Positions 14,322 to 23,080 of a DNA stretch of 64,000 nucleotides are shown here, one piece after another. The notes beneath the pieces are model-generated. The model made no database searches, was not told where the DNA came from, and saw nothing but the letters and a program-made list of their open reading frames with translations. The DNA lies in NCBI RefSeq assembly GCF_006715725.1, contig NZ_VFNU01000001.1, positions 4,960,001-5,024,000 of the forward strand, read 5' to 3'. Position 1 is the stretch's first letter. Each line of letters starts with the position of its first letter. A program made the translations under genes and the position numbers. This DNA comes from Nocardioides sp. SLBN-35 (lineage in GTDB: Bacteria; Actinomycetota; Actinomycetes; Propionibacteriales; Nocardioidaceae).

Positions 14322-15454
14322 CGGTCCACCTCCACCAGTCCGTTGAGCGTCGGGTCGTACGCCTGGCCGTACCAGGAGCCGGTGCCGAACGGAGCGCTGC
14401 GCGGCAGCAGCTTCTCGACCAGGTCGCAGATGTTGCCGTTGGCGTCGGCACCCGACACCAGGGCGCACACCACCGCCGACGGGTTGGACGTCAGCTCGTG
14501 CAGGATGTTGCCGAGGTTGGCGTTGGTGTCGAGCGTGGCGTCCTTGGGGTTGTACGTGTGGTACAGGTTCGTGATCGCCAGCGGACCGGCCTGCAGCAGC
14601 TCGTCGAGGGCGCCGCGCTGGCGGACCAGCACCTTGGCGACCCGGTTGACGTCGCGGATGTTGCGGCCCAGCACCGCGCGGTTGCGCTTGACGAACCGGG
14701 CGACCTGGTCGAGCGCCGTACCGAGGTTGGACAGGGCGGTGGTCAGCTCCTGGCGCTCGTCGGCCAGCAGCGTAGAGACGTCGCCGAGCGACTTGCTGAA
14801 GTCGCGCACCGTGGTGTCGTTGTCGGCGAGCGTCTTGAGGAAGGACTCGAGCTGCTTGGCCGACTCGAACAGGTCGTCCTTGTTGTTGTCGAGCGTCTCG
14901 CTCAGGCGCCCGAAGTCCTCGATCGTCTGGTGGAACTGGGCACCCTGGCCGCCGAAGTTCTTGGCGGTCTGCTCGAGGAGGTCGCTGAGCGCACCGTCCT
15001 TGTTGGCGCCCTCGGGACCGAGCGCGACGGTCAGCTTGTCGATGCTGCCGTAGATCTCGTCGAGCTCCAGCGGGATCGCGGTCTTGGTCGCGTCGATGAC
15101 CGTGTTGTCGGCCATCACCTTGTCGCCGTCCTCGAAGGCCGGCGAGAGCTGGATGTAGCGGTCGCCGACCACGGAGGGCGACACGATGACGGCGTCGGCG
15201 TCGGCCGGCACCTTGATGTCGGACTTGTAGGCCATCACGACCTTGACCTTGGTGCCCTCGGGCACCACCTCGCGGACCTGGCCGACCGGGATGCCGAGGA
15301 TCCGGACCTCGCTGCCCTCGTAGACCGACACGGCTCGCGGGAAGTACGCCGTCACGGTCTTGTCGTTGCCGCCGCTGCCGAGCATCCAGACCAGGCCGGT
15401 GACGACCAGGACCCCGATGACGGCGAGCGGCAGCCAGCGCCGCACCCCGTTCAC
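14318..15454 (-). CDS. mceD: MCE family protein MceD
   Basis: The GTG start (15454-15452) overlaps the mceC stop as GTGA and gives 378 residues. One N-terminal transmembrane helix (RWLPLAVIGVLVVTG) precedes the MlaD domain (VRILGIPVGQVREV, VGDRYIQLSP) and a long helical region. The C-terminus has a Cys pair around ICDLVEKLLP. It is the fourth subunit of the Mce hexamer and is coupled by 4-bp stop/start overlaps to both neighbours, which suggests stoichiometric production. Confidence 0.9.
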   Translation of the reverse strand: MNGVRRWLPLAVIGVLVVTGLVWMLGSGGNDKTVTAYFPRAVSVYEGSEVRILGIPVGQVREVVPEGTKVKVVMAYKSDIKVPADADAVIVSPSVVGDRYIQLSPAFEDGDKVMADNTVIDATKTAIPLELDEIYGSIDKLTVALGPEGANKDGALSDLLEQTAKNFGGQGAQFHQTIEDFGRLSETLDNNKDDLFESAKQLESFLKTLADNDTTVRDFSKSLGDVSTLLADERQELTTALSNLGTALDQVARFVKRNRAVLGRNIRDVNRVAKVLVRQRGALDELLQAGPLAITNLYHTYNPKDATLDTNANLGNILHELTSNPSAVVCALVSGADANGNICDLVEKLLPRSAPFGTGSWYGQAYDPTLNGLVEVDR

Positions 15455-16419
15455 TGGCCCACCGTCCCGGGCACCGGCGGCAGGTTGAAGATGTAGGTGT
15501 CGAACCACGGCCCGTTGCCGAGCGTGCTCGCGAACACGCGGTAGAACGGCGCCATCAGGTGGATCGAGTCCTCAAGGTTGTCCTCGTTCTTCTTCACGAC
15601 CTGCAGCACCGAGTCGAGGTGGTCGAGCGCGGGCTTGAGGTCGGCGCGGCTCTCCTTGATCAGGCCGGTCAACTTGGTGCTGAGCGTGCTCGTCGACACC
15701 AGCAGCCGGTGGATCTGCTCCTTGCGCTGCAGCAGCGCGGTGAACAGCGTGTCGGCGTCCTTCATCAGCGCCACGATGTCCTCGTCGCGCGAGTCGAGCA
15801 CCGTGGAGACCCGGTTGAGGTTCTTGAGCAGCGAGTTGATCTCGTCGTCGCGCGAGGCCACCGTCTTGGCGAGCGCCGAGAGGCCGTCGAGCGCCGAGCG
15901 GAACTCCTCGGGCGTGTTGCGGGTCAGGTCGGCCAGCGTGGTCAGCGCGCCGGCGAGCTGGTCGGTGTCGATGTCGGCCGAGGTCTCGGCGAGGCCGGAG
16001 AACGCGTCGACGACGTCGTACGGCGAGCTGGTGCGGTCGACCGGGATGACCGAGCCCTCGGCAAGCTGGCCCTGACCGGCCGGGTCGAGCGCGAGGAACA
16101 TCGAGCCGAGGATCGTCTTGACCTTGATGTCGGCGCGGGTCTCGTCGCCGAACGGGGTGTCGGTCTTGATCTTGAAGGCGACCTTGACCGAGTTGCCGTC
16201 GAGCTCCATCGAGGTCACCTGGCCGACGCGGACACCAGCGATGCGGACCTCGTCCTTCGGCTTGAGCCCACCGGCCTCGGAGAAGGAGGCGTAGTAGGTG
16301 TCGCCGCCGCCGATCAGCGGGAGGTCGTTGGCCCGGAAGGCCGCGACCAGGCCGAGCAGGAGCACGGCGATGCTCACGGCACCGATCACCACGGGGTTGC
16401 GCTCGCGGAAGGGCTTCAT
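15451..16419 (-). CDS. mceC: MCE family protein MceC
   Basis: This is a 322-residue protein with an ATG start (16419-16417), 16 bp after mceB behind a GGGGAGGA ribosome binding site. A signal anchor (VVIGAVSIAVLLLGLV) is followed by an MlaD domain (DEVRIAGVRVGQVTSME, ILGSMFLAL), then helical repeats with heptad-like spacing ending in a short hydrophobic tail. It is the shortest of the six Mce proteins here. It is the third subunit of the lipid transport tunnel. Confidence 0.9.
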   Translation of the reverse strand: MKPFRERNPVVIGAVSIAVLLLGLVAAFRANDLPLIGGGDTYYASFSEAGGLKPKDEVRIAGVRVGQVTSMELDGNSVKVAFKIKTDTPFGDETRADIKVKTILGSMFLALDPAGQGQLAEGSVIPVDRTSSPYDVVDAFSGLAETSADIDTDQLAGALTTLADLTRNTPEEFRSALDGLSALAKTVASRDDEINSLLKNLNRVSTVLDSRDEDIVALMKDADTLFTALLQRKEQIHRLLVSTSTLSTKLTGLIKESRADLKPALDHLDSVLQVVKKNEDNLEDSIHLMAPFYRVFASTLGNGPWFDTYIFNLPPVPGTVGQ

Positions 16420-16435
16420 GTCGTCAGTCCTCCCC

Positions 16436-17479
16436 TCATCCGAGCGTGCAGCGGTCGGCGGTCGCGCCGTAGGTGGCGCTGACCGGGTTGTTGAGTCCGG
16501 GGACCTTGATGGTGGCCTTGAAGTGGCACAGGTAGAAGTTGAACCAGGAGCCGTAGGTCGCCGTGCGGCCGATCTTGGTGAGCTTGATCGGCAGTACCTG
16601 GAGCGCGCGGTCGATCTCCTGCCGGTTGTCGTCGAGCGTGCCGGCCACCTTCCGCAGCTCCTTGATGTCCTTGACGAACGGGTCCTTGATGTCGGTGACC
16701 AGCGCGGCGGTCTGCACCGACAGGTCCGAGATCGAGTCGAGCGAGCCGAGGATCGCCTCGCGGTCGTCGTTGAGGCCGCCGACCAGGCTGCGGAAGCTGT
16801 CGATCAGGTTGGTGAGCTGCTTGTCGCGGTCGGCCACGTGGTCGAGGACGTAGTCGAGGTTGCTCAGCAGCTCGCCGATCACCTTGTCGCGGTCCGCGAG
16901 GGTCTGGGTGACCGACGCGGTGCTCGACAGCAGGCCCTCGACGGTGCCGCCCTCGCCCTGGAAGACCTGGACGATCTCGTAGGACAGCTTGTTGATGTCG
17001 TCCGGCGAGAGCGCCTGGAAGAGCGGCTTGAAGCCGTTGAACAGCACGGTCAGGTCGAGCGCCGGCTTGGTGCGGTCGACCGGGATCGCGGCGTCCTCCT
17101 TGAGCTGCGCCCCGCCGTCGCCCTCCTGGGTCAGCGAGATGTAGCGCTGCCCGATCAGGTTGCGGTACTTGACCGTGGCGTGCGTCGCGTCGTCGAGCTT
17201 GGTGTCGGCGTCGACGGTGAAGGTGACCCGGGCGCGGTCGGCGTCGACGATCGCGACCTTCTGCACAGTGCCGACCTTGACGCCCGCGATCCGGATGTCG
17301 TCGCCCTTGTTGACGCCGGTGGCGTCGACGAAGTCGGCGGCGTACTCCTTCGTGGAGCCGAAGGACAGGTTGCCGATGGTGATGATGAGGACGCTCGTCG
17401 CGAGCGCCGTGGTCACCATGAACACGACCAGGCGGATCAGGTCGCCGCTGGTCTTCTTGTCGAGGCCGCGCACGCTCAT
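16436..17479 (-). CDS. mceB: MCE family protein MceB
   Basis: The ATG start (17479-17477) overlaps the mceA stop as ATGA; the protein has 347 residues. An N-terminal transmembrane helix (LIRLVVFMVTTALATS) precedes the MlaD domain (DDIRIAGVKVGTVQKV, LIGQRYISL). The following helical segment is rich in Leu and Asp. The C-terminus carries the WFNFYLCHFK segment typical of MceB-type subunits. It is the second subunit of the Mce complex. Confidence 0.9.
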   Translation of the reverse strand: MSVRGLDKKTSGDLIRLVVFMVTTALATSVLIITIGNLSFGSTKEYAADFVDATGVNKGDDIRIAGVKVGTVQKVAIVDADRARVTFTVDADTKLDDATHATVKYRNLIGQRYISLTQEGDGGAQLKEDAAIPVDRTKPALDLTVLFNGFKPLFQALSPDDINKLSYEIVQVFQGEGGTVEGLLSSTASVTQTLADRDKVIGELLSNLDYVLDHVADRDKQLTNLIDSFRSLVGGLNDDREAILGSLDSISDLSVQTAALVTDIKDPFVKDIKELRKVAGTLDDNRQEIDRALQVLPIKLTKIGRTATYGSWFNFYLCHFKATIKVPGLNNPVSATYGATADRCTLG

Positions 17480-18723
17480 CGGGCGCCTCCCGCGACGAGC
17501 GGACCGGTCAGCAGGACGGTGAGGTCGGCGTCGGTGCCGTACTCCTGGTCGAGCGCGCCGCGCAGGGCGGTCACGTCGTCGGGGCTGCCGGTGTAGCCGG
17601 TCGGCGCCGGGCGCAGGTTGCCCTTGCCGGTGTTGCCGTTCATGCCGTCGTTGAGGTGCGGCAGCGGCGGGAACGGGTTGTCCTGGCTCCACGGGATGTC
17701 CGGCAGGCCCAGGCAGTTGGGACCGCGGTCGTCGCCGAAGATCGGCCGGTCCGCCGGCGTGTACTTGCGCGGCTGGTCCTGCAGCGTCTCGAGCACGATG
17801 TGGAGCTCGAAGCCACGGAACGCCTCGGCCAGGCGGCCCTGGGCCTTGACGATGCCGGCCGACATGCAGGGGATGGTCGGCGCGTAGCGGGCGACGACCG
17901 TGAGGACCTGCGTGCTCAACTCGCCGGCCCGCTTGAGGCGCTCGGCGTTGGCGTCGAGGAAGGAGCGCGCGGTGTCGGAGAAGCTGCGGATGTCGCGCAG
18001 CGTGGCGGTCAGCGCCGCCTCGCGCTCCTCGATGGTGCCGGTGGTCTTCACGGTGTCGTCGAGGATCTGGGCCACCTGGGGAAGGATGTCGGCGTACGTG
18101 TCGGACACCTCGGCGGTCAGCTTGAGGTCCTCGAGCAGGGCCGGGATCTGCGGGTTGAGCCGCTTGAGGTAGCCGTCGAGGGTCTCGAGGTTCTTGCCGA
18201 GCAGCTCGCCCCGGCCCTCGAGCGCGGTGGCGATCGCGGTCAGCGTCGCGTTGAGGTCGGCCGGCTGAACGGTCCGCAGCAGCGGGTAGAGGTCGGAGAG
18301 GACCTCCTCGAGCTCGGTCGACACCTCGGTGCGGTCGATGGTCGCGCCGGCGCGCATCGTGCCGCTGGGGCCGGTGTCGGGGACGACGAGCGAGACGTAC
18401 TTCTCGCCGAACAGCGTCTTCGGCACGATCGAGCCGGTCACGTTGGCCGGGATCACGCCGATCTTGTCGGGGTAGATGCCGAGCTTGAGCTCCGCGCCGT
18501 CCACACCGGAGCTGGCGTCGAGCACCTCGCCGACGATCACGCCACGGACCTTGACGTCCGCGCGCGTGGGGAGCTGGAGGCCGATCGACGACGTCTTGAG
18601 GGTGACCTCGTCGTAGTCGGTGAACTTCTTGGTGAAGGTCGCGTAGGTGAGCCACACGCCGAGCACCAGCAGCGCCACGAAGATGACGCCGAGCGCCTTG
18701 TGGGCGGAGAGGATCTTGTCCAT
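17476..18723 (-). CDS. mceA: MCE family protein MceA
   Basis: This is a 415-residue protein with an ATG start 7 bp after yrbEB. The N-terminal signal anchor is LGVIFVALLVLGVWL. The MlaD domain at about 40-112 contains ADVKVRGVIVGEVLD and LFGEKYVSLV. A helical region runs to about 310, followed by a proline-rich C-terminal end (NPFPPLPHLNDG). It is the first of the six Mce substrate-tunnel subunits, in the conserved order yrbEA-yrbEB-mceA. It was annotated by domain and order; the lipid carried (sterol, fatty acid or phospholipid) cannot be told from sequence alone. Confidence 0.9.
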   Translation of the reverse strand: MDKILSAHKALGVIFVALLVLGVWLTYATFTKKFTDYDEVTLKTSSIGLQLPTRADVKVRGVIVGEVLDASSGVDGAELKLGIYPDKIGVIPANVTGSIVPKTLFGEKYVSLVVPDTGPSGTMRAGATIDRTEVSTELEEVLSDLYPLLRTVQPADLNATLTAIATALEGRGELLGKNLETLDGYLKRLNPQIPALLEDLKLTAEVSDTYADILPQVAQILDDTVKTTGTIEEREAALTATLRDIRSFSDTARSFLDANAERLKRAGELSTQVLTVVARYAPTIPCMSAGIVKAQGRLAEAFRGFELHIVLETLQDQPRKYTPADRPIFGDDRGPNCLGLPDIPWSQDNPFPPLPHLNDGMNGNTGKGNLRPAPTGYTGSPDDVTALRGALDQEYGTDADLTVLLTGPLVAGGAR

Positions 18724-18730
18724 CAGCCGA

Positions 18731-19558
18731 TCACCCCGCGAGCCTGACGGTGGTCGAGGCGCCCCAGATGGCCATCGACAGGAACAGGTCGATCACGTTG
18801 ATCGCCACGATGCTGGTCCGCACCGCCTTGCCGACCGCGACGCCCACGCCCGCGGGCCCGCCCGAGGCGGTGTAGCCGTGGTAGCAGTGGATCAGGATCA
18901 CGACCACCGCGAACACCAGCACCTTGCCGAAGGACCACAGCACGTCGCCGGGTGGCAGGAACTGGTTGAAGTAGTGGTCGTAGGTGCCCGACGACTGGCC
19001 GTAGAACTTCGTCACCACGAGCCTGCTGGCGACGTACGACGACAGCAGGCCCACGACGTACAGCGGCACGATCGCGATCAGGCCGCCGACGACGCGGGTG
19101 GTCACGAGGAACTGCATCGAGGGGATCGCCATCACCTCGACGGCGTCGATCTCCTCCGAGATCCGCATGGCGCCGAGCTGGGCGGTGAAGCCGCAGCCGA
19201 CCGTGGCCGCGAGCGCGATGCCGGCGACCAGGGGGGCGATCTCACGGGTGTTGAAGTAGGCGGACACGAAGCCGGCGAACGCGGCCGTGCCGAGCTGGTT
19301 GAGCGCGGCGTAGCCGGACAGGCCGACCTGGGCGCCGGTGAAGAAGGTCATGCCGATGATGACGCCGACGGTGCCGCCGATGACCGCCAGCGCGCCCGAC
19401 CCGAGGGTGACCTCGGCCAGGATCCGCAGGATCTCGCGCGGGTAGCGCTTGACCGAGCGCGGCAGTGCCAGCAGCACCTTGATGTAGAAGGACAGCTCGT
19501 GACCGAGGTTGTCCAGGCCCTTCATGGGCTTGTCGTAGATCGCCTTGATGCTCGCCAT
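18731..19558 (-). CDS. yrbEB: MlaE/YrbE family ABC transporter permease B
   Basis: This 275-residue integral membrane protein of the MlaE/YrbE family has five or six predicted transmembrane helices. The family signature EEIDAVEVMAI, which contacts the ATPase, lies at about 137-147. With the partner permease at 19568-20350 it forms the membrane core of the Mce transporter. It lies 9 bp downstream of yrbEA and 7 bp upstream of mceA. The C-terminal hydrophobic segment (VVAINVIDLFLSMAIW) is usual for the B paralogue. Confidence 0.92.
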   Translation of the reverse strand: MASIKAIYDKPMKGLDNLGHELSFYIKVLLALPRSVKRYPREILRILAEVTLGSGALAVIGGTVGVIIGMTFFTGAQVGLSGYAALNQLGTAAFAGFVSAYFNTREIAPLVAGIALAATVGCGFTAQLGAMRISEEIDAVEVMAIPSMQFLVTTRVVGGLIAIVPLYVVGLLSSYVASRLVVTKFYGQSSGTYDHYFNQFLPPGDVLWSFGKVLVFAVVVILIHCYHGYTASGGPAGVGVAVGKAVRTSIVAINVIDLFLSMAIWGASTTVRLAG

Positions 19559-19567
19559 GTCCGCCCC

Positions 19568-20350
19568 CTAACCCGTCTTCGGGGGCACGACCTGCAGGTA
19601 GATCGTGCTCAGGGTGAAGTTGACGACGAACAGAAGCAGGAAGGTGATGACGACGGACTCGTTGACGGCGTCACCGACGCCCTTCGGTCCGCCGCCGGCG
19701 TTCATGCCCTTGTAGGCGGCCACGACCGCGGCGATGAGGCCGAAGACCAGCGCCTTGATCATGCCGATCCACACGTCGGGCAGCTGGGCCAGGGCGGTGA
19801 AGCTCGAGACGTAGGCGCCGGGCGTGCCGTCCTGCAGGATGACGTTGAAGACGTAGCCGCCGGCGACGCCGACGACGCTGACCATGCCGTTGAGGAACAC
19901 GGCGACGAGCATGCAGGCGAGCACCCGAGGCACCACGAGGCGCTGGATCGGGTCGATGCCCAGCACCATCATGGCGTCGAGCTCCTCGCGGATCTTGCGC
20001 GCGCCGAGGTCGGCCGCGATGGCCGAGCCGCCGGCTCCCGCGATCAGCAGTGCGGTCGCGATCGGGCCGGCCTGCTGGATGACCGCGAGGACCGAGGCGG
20101 ATCCGGTGAAGGACTGGGCGCCGAACTGCTTGATCAGGCCACCGACCTGCAGTGCGATGACAGCACCGAACGGGATCGCGACGAGGGCGGTCGGGATGAT
20201 CGTGACCGACGCGATGAACCAGGCCTGCTGGATGAACTCCCGGCCCTGGAACGGACGACGGAACAGCCCGCGGCCCACGTCGAGCGCGAAGGCGAACAGC
20301 TTGCCGGCGGTCCCGAGCGGGGCGACCACGCGCGCAGCAGTGAGCGACAC
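19568..20350 (-). CDS. yrbEA: MlaE/YrbE family ABC transporter permease A
   Basis: This is a 260-residue permease with an ATG start, following mceG after 53 bp. The MlaE signature is REELDAMMVLGIDP at about 122-135, followed by PRVLACMLVAVF. Five to six hydrophobic segments are seen, and the ribosome binding site GGAAAGGGG lies in front of the start. It pairs with YrbEB and the MceG ATPase. The order ATPase-permease-permease-MCE is the full transporter module. Confidence 0.92.
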   Translation of the reverse strand: MSLTAARVVAPLGTAGKLFAFALDVGRGLFRRPFQGREFIQQAWFIASVTIIPTALVAIPFGAVIALQVGGLIKQFGAQSFTGSASVLAVIQQAGPIATALLIAGAGGSAIAADLGARKIREELDAMMVLGIDPIQRLVVPRVLACMLVAVFLNGMVSVVGVAGGYVFNVILQDGTPGAYVSSFTALAQLPDVWIGMIKALVFGLIAAVVAAYKGMNAGGGPKGVGDAVNESVVITFLLLFVVNFTLSTIYLQVVPPKTG

Positions 20351-20403
20351 CTACCGCCCCTTTCCTTGTCCTTGTGTGCCGTTCCTCCGGGTGTGCTGCT
20401 CGT

Positions 20404-21366
20404 TCAGTGCTGCTGGCTGCCCGACGCGTGCTCGGCCTCGCGGGTGAACGAACCGGGGGGCGGGGTGACGCCGTTGGCCCGGCACCAGGCGCCGGGCGCG
20501 GCCTGCGCACGGCGTGGGATGCCGTTGGAGGGCTCCATCTGCAGCGGGATCGGCGGCAGCGGCGGCAGGTCCATGTCCTTCTCGGCTGCCAGCTGGTCGG
20601 CGTCCTTCTCCTCCGACATGCCGATCGGCCCGATCGTCTGCGCGTTGAGGAACTGGCGCACGACGGGCTCGTCCGAGGACAGGAGCATCTCGCGCGGGCC
20701 GTACATGGCCAGGTGCTTGTGGTAGAGCAGGCCGATCTGGTCGGGGACCACGCGGACGCTGTGGATGTCGTGCGTGACGATCAGGAAGGTCGCGTCGATC
20801 TGGGCGTTGAGGTCGACGAAGAGCTGGTTGATGAACGACGTGCGCACGGGGTCCAGGCCGGAGTCGGGCTCGTCGATCAGCAGGATCTCGGGGTCGAGGA
20901 CCAGCGCGCGGGCCAGGCCGGCACGCTTGCGCATACCGCCGGAGATCTCGCCCGGGAGCTTCATCTCCGCGCCGAGCAGACCGACCATGTCCATCTTCTC
21001 CATGACGATGTCACGGATCTGGGACTCGCTCTTCTTGGTGTGCTCGCGCAGCGGGAAGGCGACGTTGTCGTAGAGGTTCATCGAGCCGAACATCGCGCCG
21101 TCCTGGAACAGCACGCCGAACAGCTTACGGATCTCGTAGAGCTCCTTCTCGGAGCAGGAGGCGATGTCGGTGCCCTCGATGACGATCGAGCCCTCGTCGG
21201 GCTTGATCAGGCCGATCAGGGCCTTGAGGAAGACGGACTTTCCAGTGCCCGACGGGCCCAGCATCACGGAGATCTCGCCTGCCGGAAGGGTCAGCGTCAC
21301 ACCCTTCCAGATCAGCTGCTTCCCGAACTGCTTCGTCAGGTTGGTGACCTGTACGTCGACGCCCAT
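20404..21366 (-). CDS. mceG: Mce transporter ATPase MceG/Mkl (MlaF family)
   Basis: I start at ATG 21366-21364 (MGVDVQVTNLTKQ) behind GGGAGAGGG, giving 320 residues. An upstream extension in the same frame has no ribosome binding site. Walker A is GPSGTGKS, the signature is ISGGMRKRAGLARAL, Walker B is ILLIDEPDSGLDP, and the switch His is in THDIHS. After about residue 245 a non-catalytic tail rich in proline (LPPLPPIPLQ) extends past the usual MlaF end, as in mycobacterial Mkl. It energises lipid import through YrbE. In Mycobacterium tuberculosis mkl is also near the rplL-rpoB boundary, but without the mce genes; here the whole operon is together. Confidence 0.92.
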   Translation of the reverse strand: MGVDVQVTNLTKQFGKQLIWKGVTLTLPAGEISVMLGPSGTGKSVFLKALIGLIKPDEGSIVIEGTDIASCSEKELYEIRKLFGVLFQDGAMFGSMNLYDNVAFPLREHTKKSESQIRDIVMEKMDMVGLLGAEMKLPGEISGGMRKRAGLARALVLDPEILLIDEPDSGLDPVRTSFINQLFVDLNAQIDATFLIVTHDIHSVRVVPDQIGLLYHKHLAMYGPREMLLSSDEPVVRQFLNAQTIGPIGMSEEKDADQLAAEKDMDLPPLPPIPLQMEPSNGIPRRAQAAPGAWCRANGVTPPPGSFTREAEHASGSQQH

Positions 21367-21487
21367 GTTGAACCCTCTCCCTACGTCCGCTCGCCGGCCC
21401 CGGCTGCGAAGGAACAACGCAACCGCGTGGCGCACGTTACGCGGCAACCGTGGCATGCGTCACGCGTACCCGGACACCGAGACCCGA

Positions 21488-21529
21488 AAGGTACTGGCGA
21501 GTAGCACCTAGCGTCCAACTCGCGAGTAG
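21488..21529 (-). promoter_or_regulatory. Two operator-like palindromes over a mceG promoter candidate
   Basis: Two related sites, TACTGGCGAGTA (21492-21503, imperfect) and ACTCGCGAGT (21518-21527, perfect palindrome), are spaced 25 bp apart upstream of mceG. On the minus strand a -35-like TTGGAC (21518-21513) and a -10-like TACCTT (21493-21488) overlap them. TetR-type repressors commonly use such sites. The regulator is not encoded next to it. Confidence 0.45.
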
Positions 21530-21563
21530 TGGTAGCGGGGCGGTCCGCACGGACGAGAAATGG

Positions 21564-21601
21564 CACGAGGCCGGCAGAGCAGCTGCTCTGCCGGCCTCGT
21601 G
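21564..21601 (-). terminator. rplJ-rplL terminator, 38-bp perfect palindrome
   Basis: Arms 21564-21582 and 21583-21601 are perfectly complementary over 19 bp, beginning 27 bp after the rplL stop. This isolates the ribosomal operon from the Mce operon that follows. Confidence 0.85.
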
Positions 21602-21628
21602 ACCGGAGTGAGTCGTCTCAGGGACGGG

Positions 21629-22021
21629 TCACTTGAGGGTGACGGTGGCGCCGGCGCCCTCGAGGGCCTCCTTGGCCTTGTCAGCGGCCTCCTTGTTGAC
21701 CTTCTCCAGGATCGCCTTCGGGGCGCCCTCGACGAGGTCCTTGGCCTCCTTGAGGCCGAGGGAGGTCAGCGCGCGGACCTCCTTGATGACGTTGATCTTC
21801 TTGTCACCAGCGGCCTCGAGGATGACGTCGAACTCGTCCTGCGCGGCGGCCTCCTCGGCACCGCCCGCGGCACCGCCGGCGGCGGGGGCAGCGGCAACGG
21901 CAACGGGGGCAGCGGCGGTGACGCCGAAGGTCTCCTCGAACTGCTTCACGAACTCGGAGAGCTCGATGAGGGTCATCTCCTTGAACGCGTCGAGGAGCTC
22001 GTCGGTGGTGAGCTTCGCCAT
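21629..22021 (-). CDS. rplL: 50S ribosomal protein L7/L12
   Basis: This 130-residue stalk protein recruits translation GTPases. The N-terminal dimerisation domain is TTDELLDAFKEMTLIE, followed by an Ala/Gly-rich hinge (about 37-58). The C-terminal factor-binding domain contains KKINVIKEVRALTSLGLKEA and AKDLVEGAP. It follows rplJ after 80 bp and ends at a 38-bp palindromic terminator. Confidence 0.98.
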   Translation of the reverse strand: MAKLTTDELLDAFKEMTLIELSEFVKQFEETFGVTAAAPVAVAAAPAAGGAAGGAEEAAAQDEFDVILEAAGDKKINVIKEVRALTSLGLKEAKDLVEGAPKAILEKVNKEAADKAKEALEGAGATVTLK

Positions 22022-22101
22022 GGTGGCGGTTCCTTTCTCAGGTGGTCGGCGTGCGTACGTCGCGCGCCGGCCGGGTTTCAGGTGGTGGTGACGCCGGGGC
22101 C

Positions 22102-22779
22102 TCAGGCCTCGGCGGTGTCGCCCTCGTCAGAGGCGGCCTCGGCGGCGGGCTCCTCAGGAGCCGCCTCCTCGGCGGGTGCCTCGTCAGCGGGGGCCTCGGC
22201 CTCAGCGGCCGGAGCCTCCTCGGCGGCGACCGGCGTACCGGCACCACCTGCGAGGATCGAGGGGTCCTCCTGGGCCTTCGCCTCCAGGGCACCGGCGAGC
22301 CGGGCAGCCTGGGCGAGCGGGGCGTTGAGGAGGTAGACGGCCTGGCTGAGCGAAGCGAGCATGGCGCCCGCGAGCTTGCCCAGGAGCACCTCGCGCGACT
22401 CGAGATCGGCCAGCTTGGCGATCTCCTTCGCGTCGAGGAGCGCGCCGTCGAGAACGCCACCCTTGATGACCAGGGTGGGGTTCGCCTTGGCAAAGTCACG
22501 CAGACCCTTGGCGGCCTCGACGACGTCGCCCTTGATGAAGGCGATCGCGGTCGGACCGGTGAGGAGCTCGTCGAAGCCCTCGATGCCCGCCTCCTTGGCG
22601 GCGAGCTTGGCCAGCGTGTTCTTGACCACGGCGTAGTTGGCGTTCGCACCGAGGGAGCGGCGAAGGTCCTGCAGCTCCTTGACGGTGAGACCGCGGTACT
22701 CGGTCAGCACAGCGCCTGCGGACTCGCTGAAGGACTCAGCGATCTCCGCGACGGCGGCCTGCTTGTCTGCCCGCGCCAT
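22102..22779 (-). CDS. rplJ: 50S ribosomal protein L10 with long acidic Ala/Glu tail
   Basis: L10 anchors the L7/L12 stalk and autoregulates its operon through the leader RNA. The canonical fold covers about residues 1-170 (LTEYRGLTVKELQDLR, NTLAKLA). The last 45 or so residues are a low-complexity tail of Ala, Glu, Pro and Asp (EEAPAAEAEAPADEAP and similar), longer than in E. coli L10. Length is 225 residues against about 165-180 in most bacteria. ATG start with GGAAGGAG ahead of it. Confidence 0.97.
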   Translation of the reverse strand: MARADKQAAVAEIAESFSESAGAVLTEYRGLTVKELQDLRRSLGANANYAVVKNTLAKLAAKEAGIEGFDELLTGPTAIAFIKGDVVEAAKGLRDFAKANPTLVIKGGVLDGALLDAKEIAKLADLESREVLLGKLAGAMLASLSQAVYLLNAPLAQAARLAGALEAKAQEDPSILAGGAGTPVAAEEAPAAEAEAPADEAPAEEAAPEEPAAEAASDEGDTAEA

Positions 22780-22975
22780 GGGTCTCCTTCCGGATGGAAG
22801 ACCGCTGCGAAGTCTCCGCCAAATGACGGACGCCCCGAGCGCAGGCGCTCAGGGCGTGGACCTCGCGCGTGACGCGCTCGGTGTTGCTCTGATCCCCTGC
22901 GCAGGCCGTCCGCCTCTCGGCGGAACCTTCGGTCAGGGCTCGGAGCCCGGACGACCGGCGGTCTAAAGGTTTCAG
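22780..22975 (-). promoter_or_regulatory. Ribosomal protein L10 leader
   Basis: The long untranslated region before rplJ has features of the L10 leader: the CCTGCGCAGG segment (22896-22905) and GGATCAGAGCAACACCGAGCG-like sequence just after it. A strong hairpin with arms 22830-22842 and 22845-22857 (12 of 13 pairs) could act as an attenuator. L10-L12 binding here represses translation of rplJL in other bacteria. The remaining bases up to 23080 hold the likely promoters of rplJ and of the divergent NTF2-like gene, but I cannot place them with certainty. Confidence 0.65.
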
Positions 22976-23080
22976 TGGACAACGGTACGGCGGCAACCCG
23001 CCCGCGGCCAAATCGGGGAGTGGTCCCGGCGATCGGGACCGGCCGCCCGTCCTCCACCGTGCTCGGCCGACGATGCGGGC

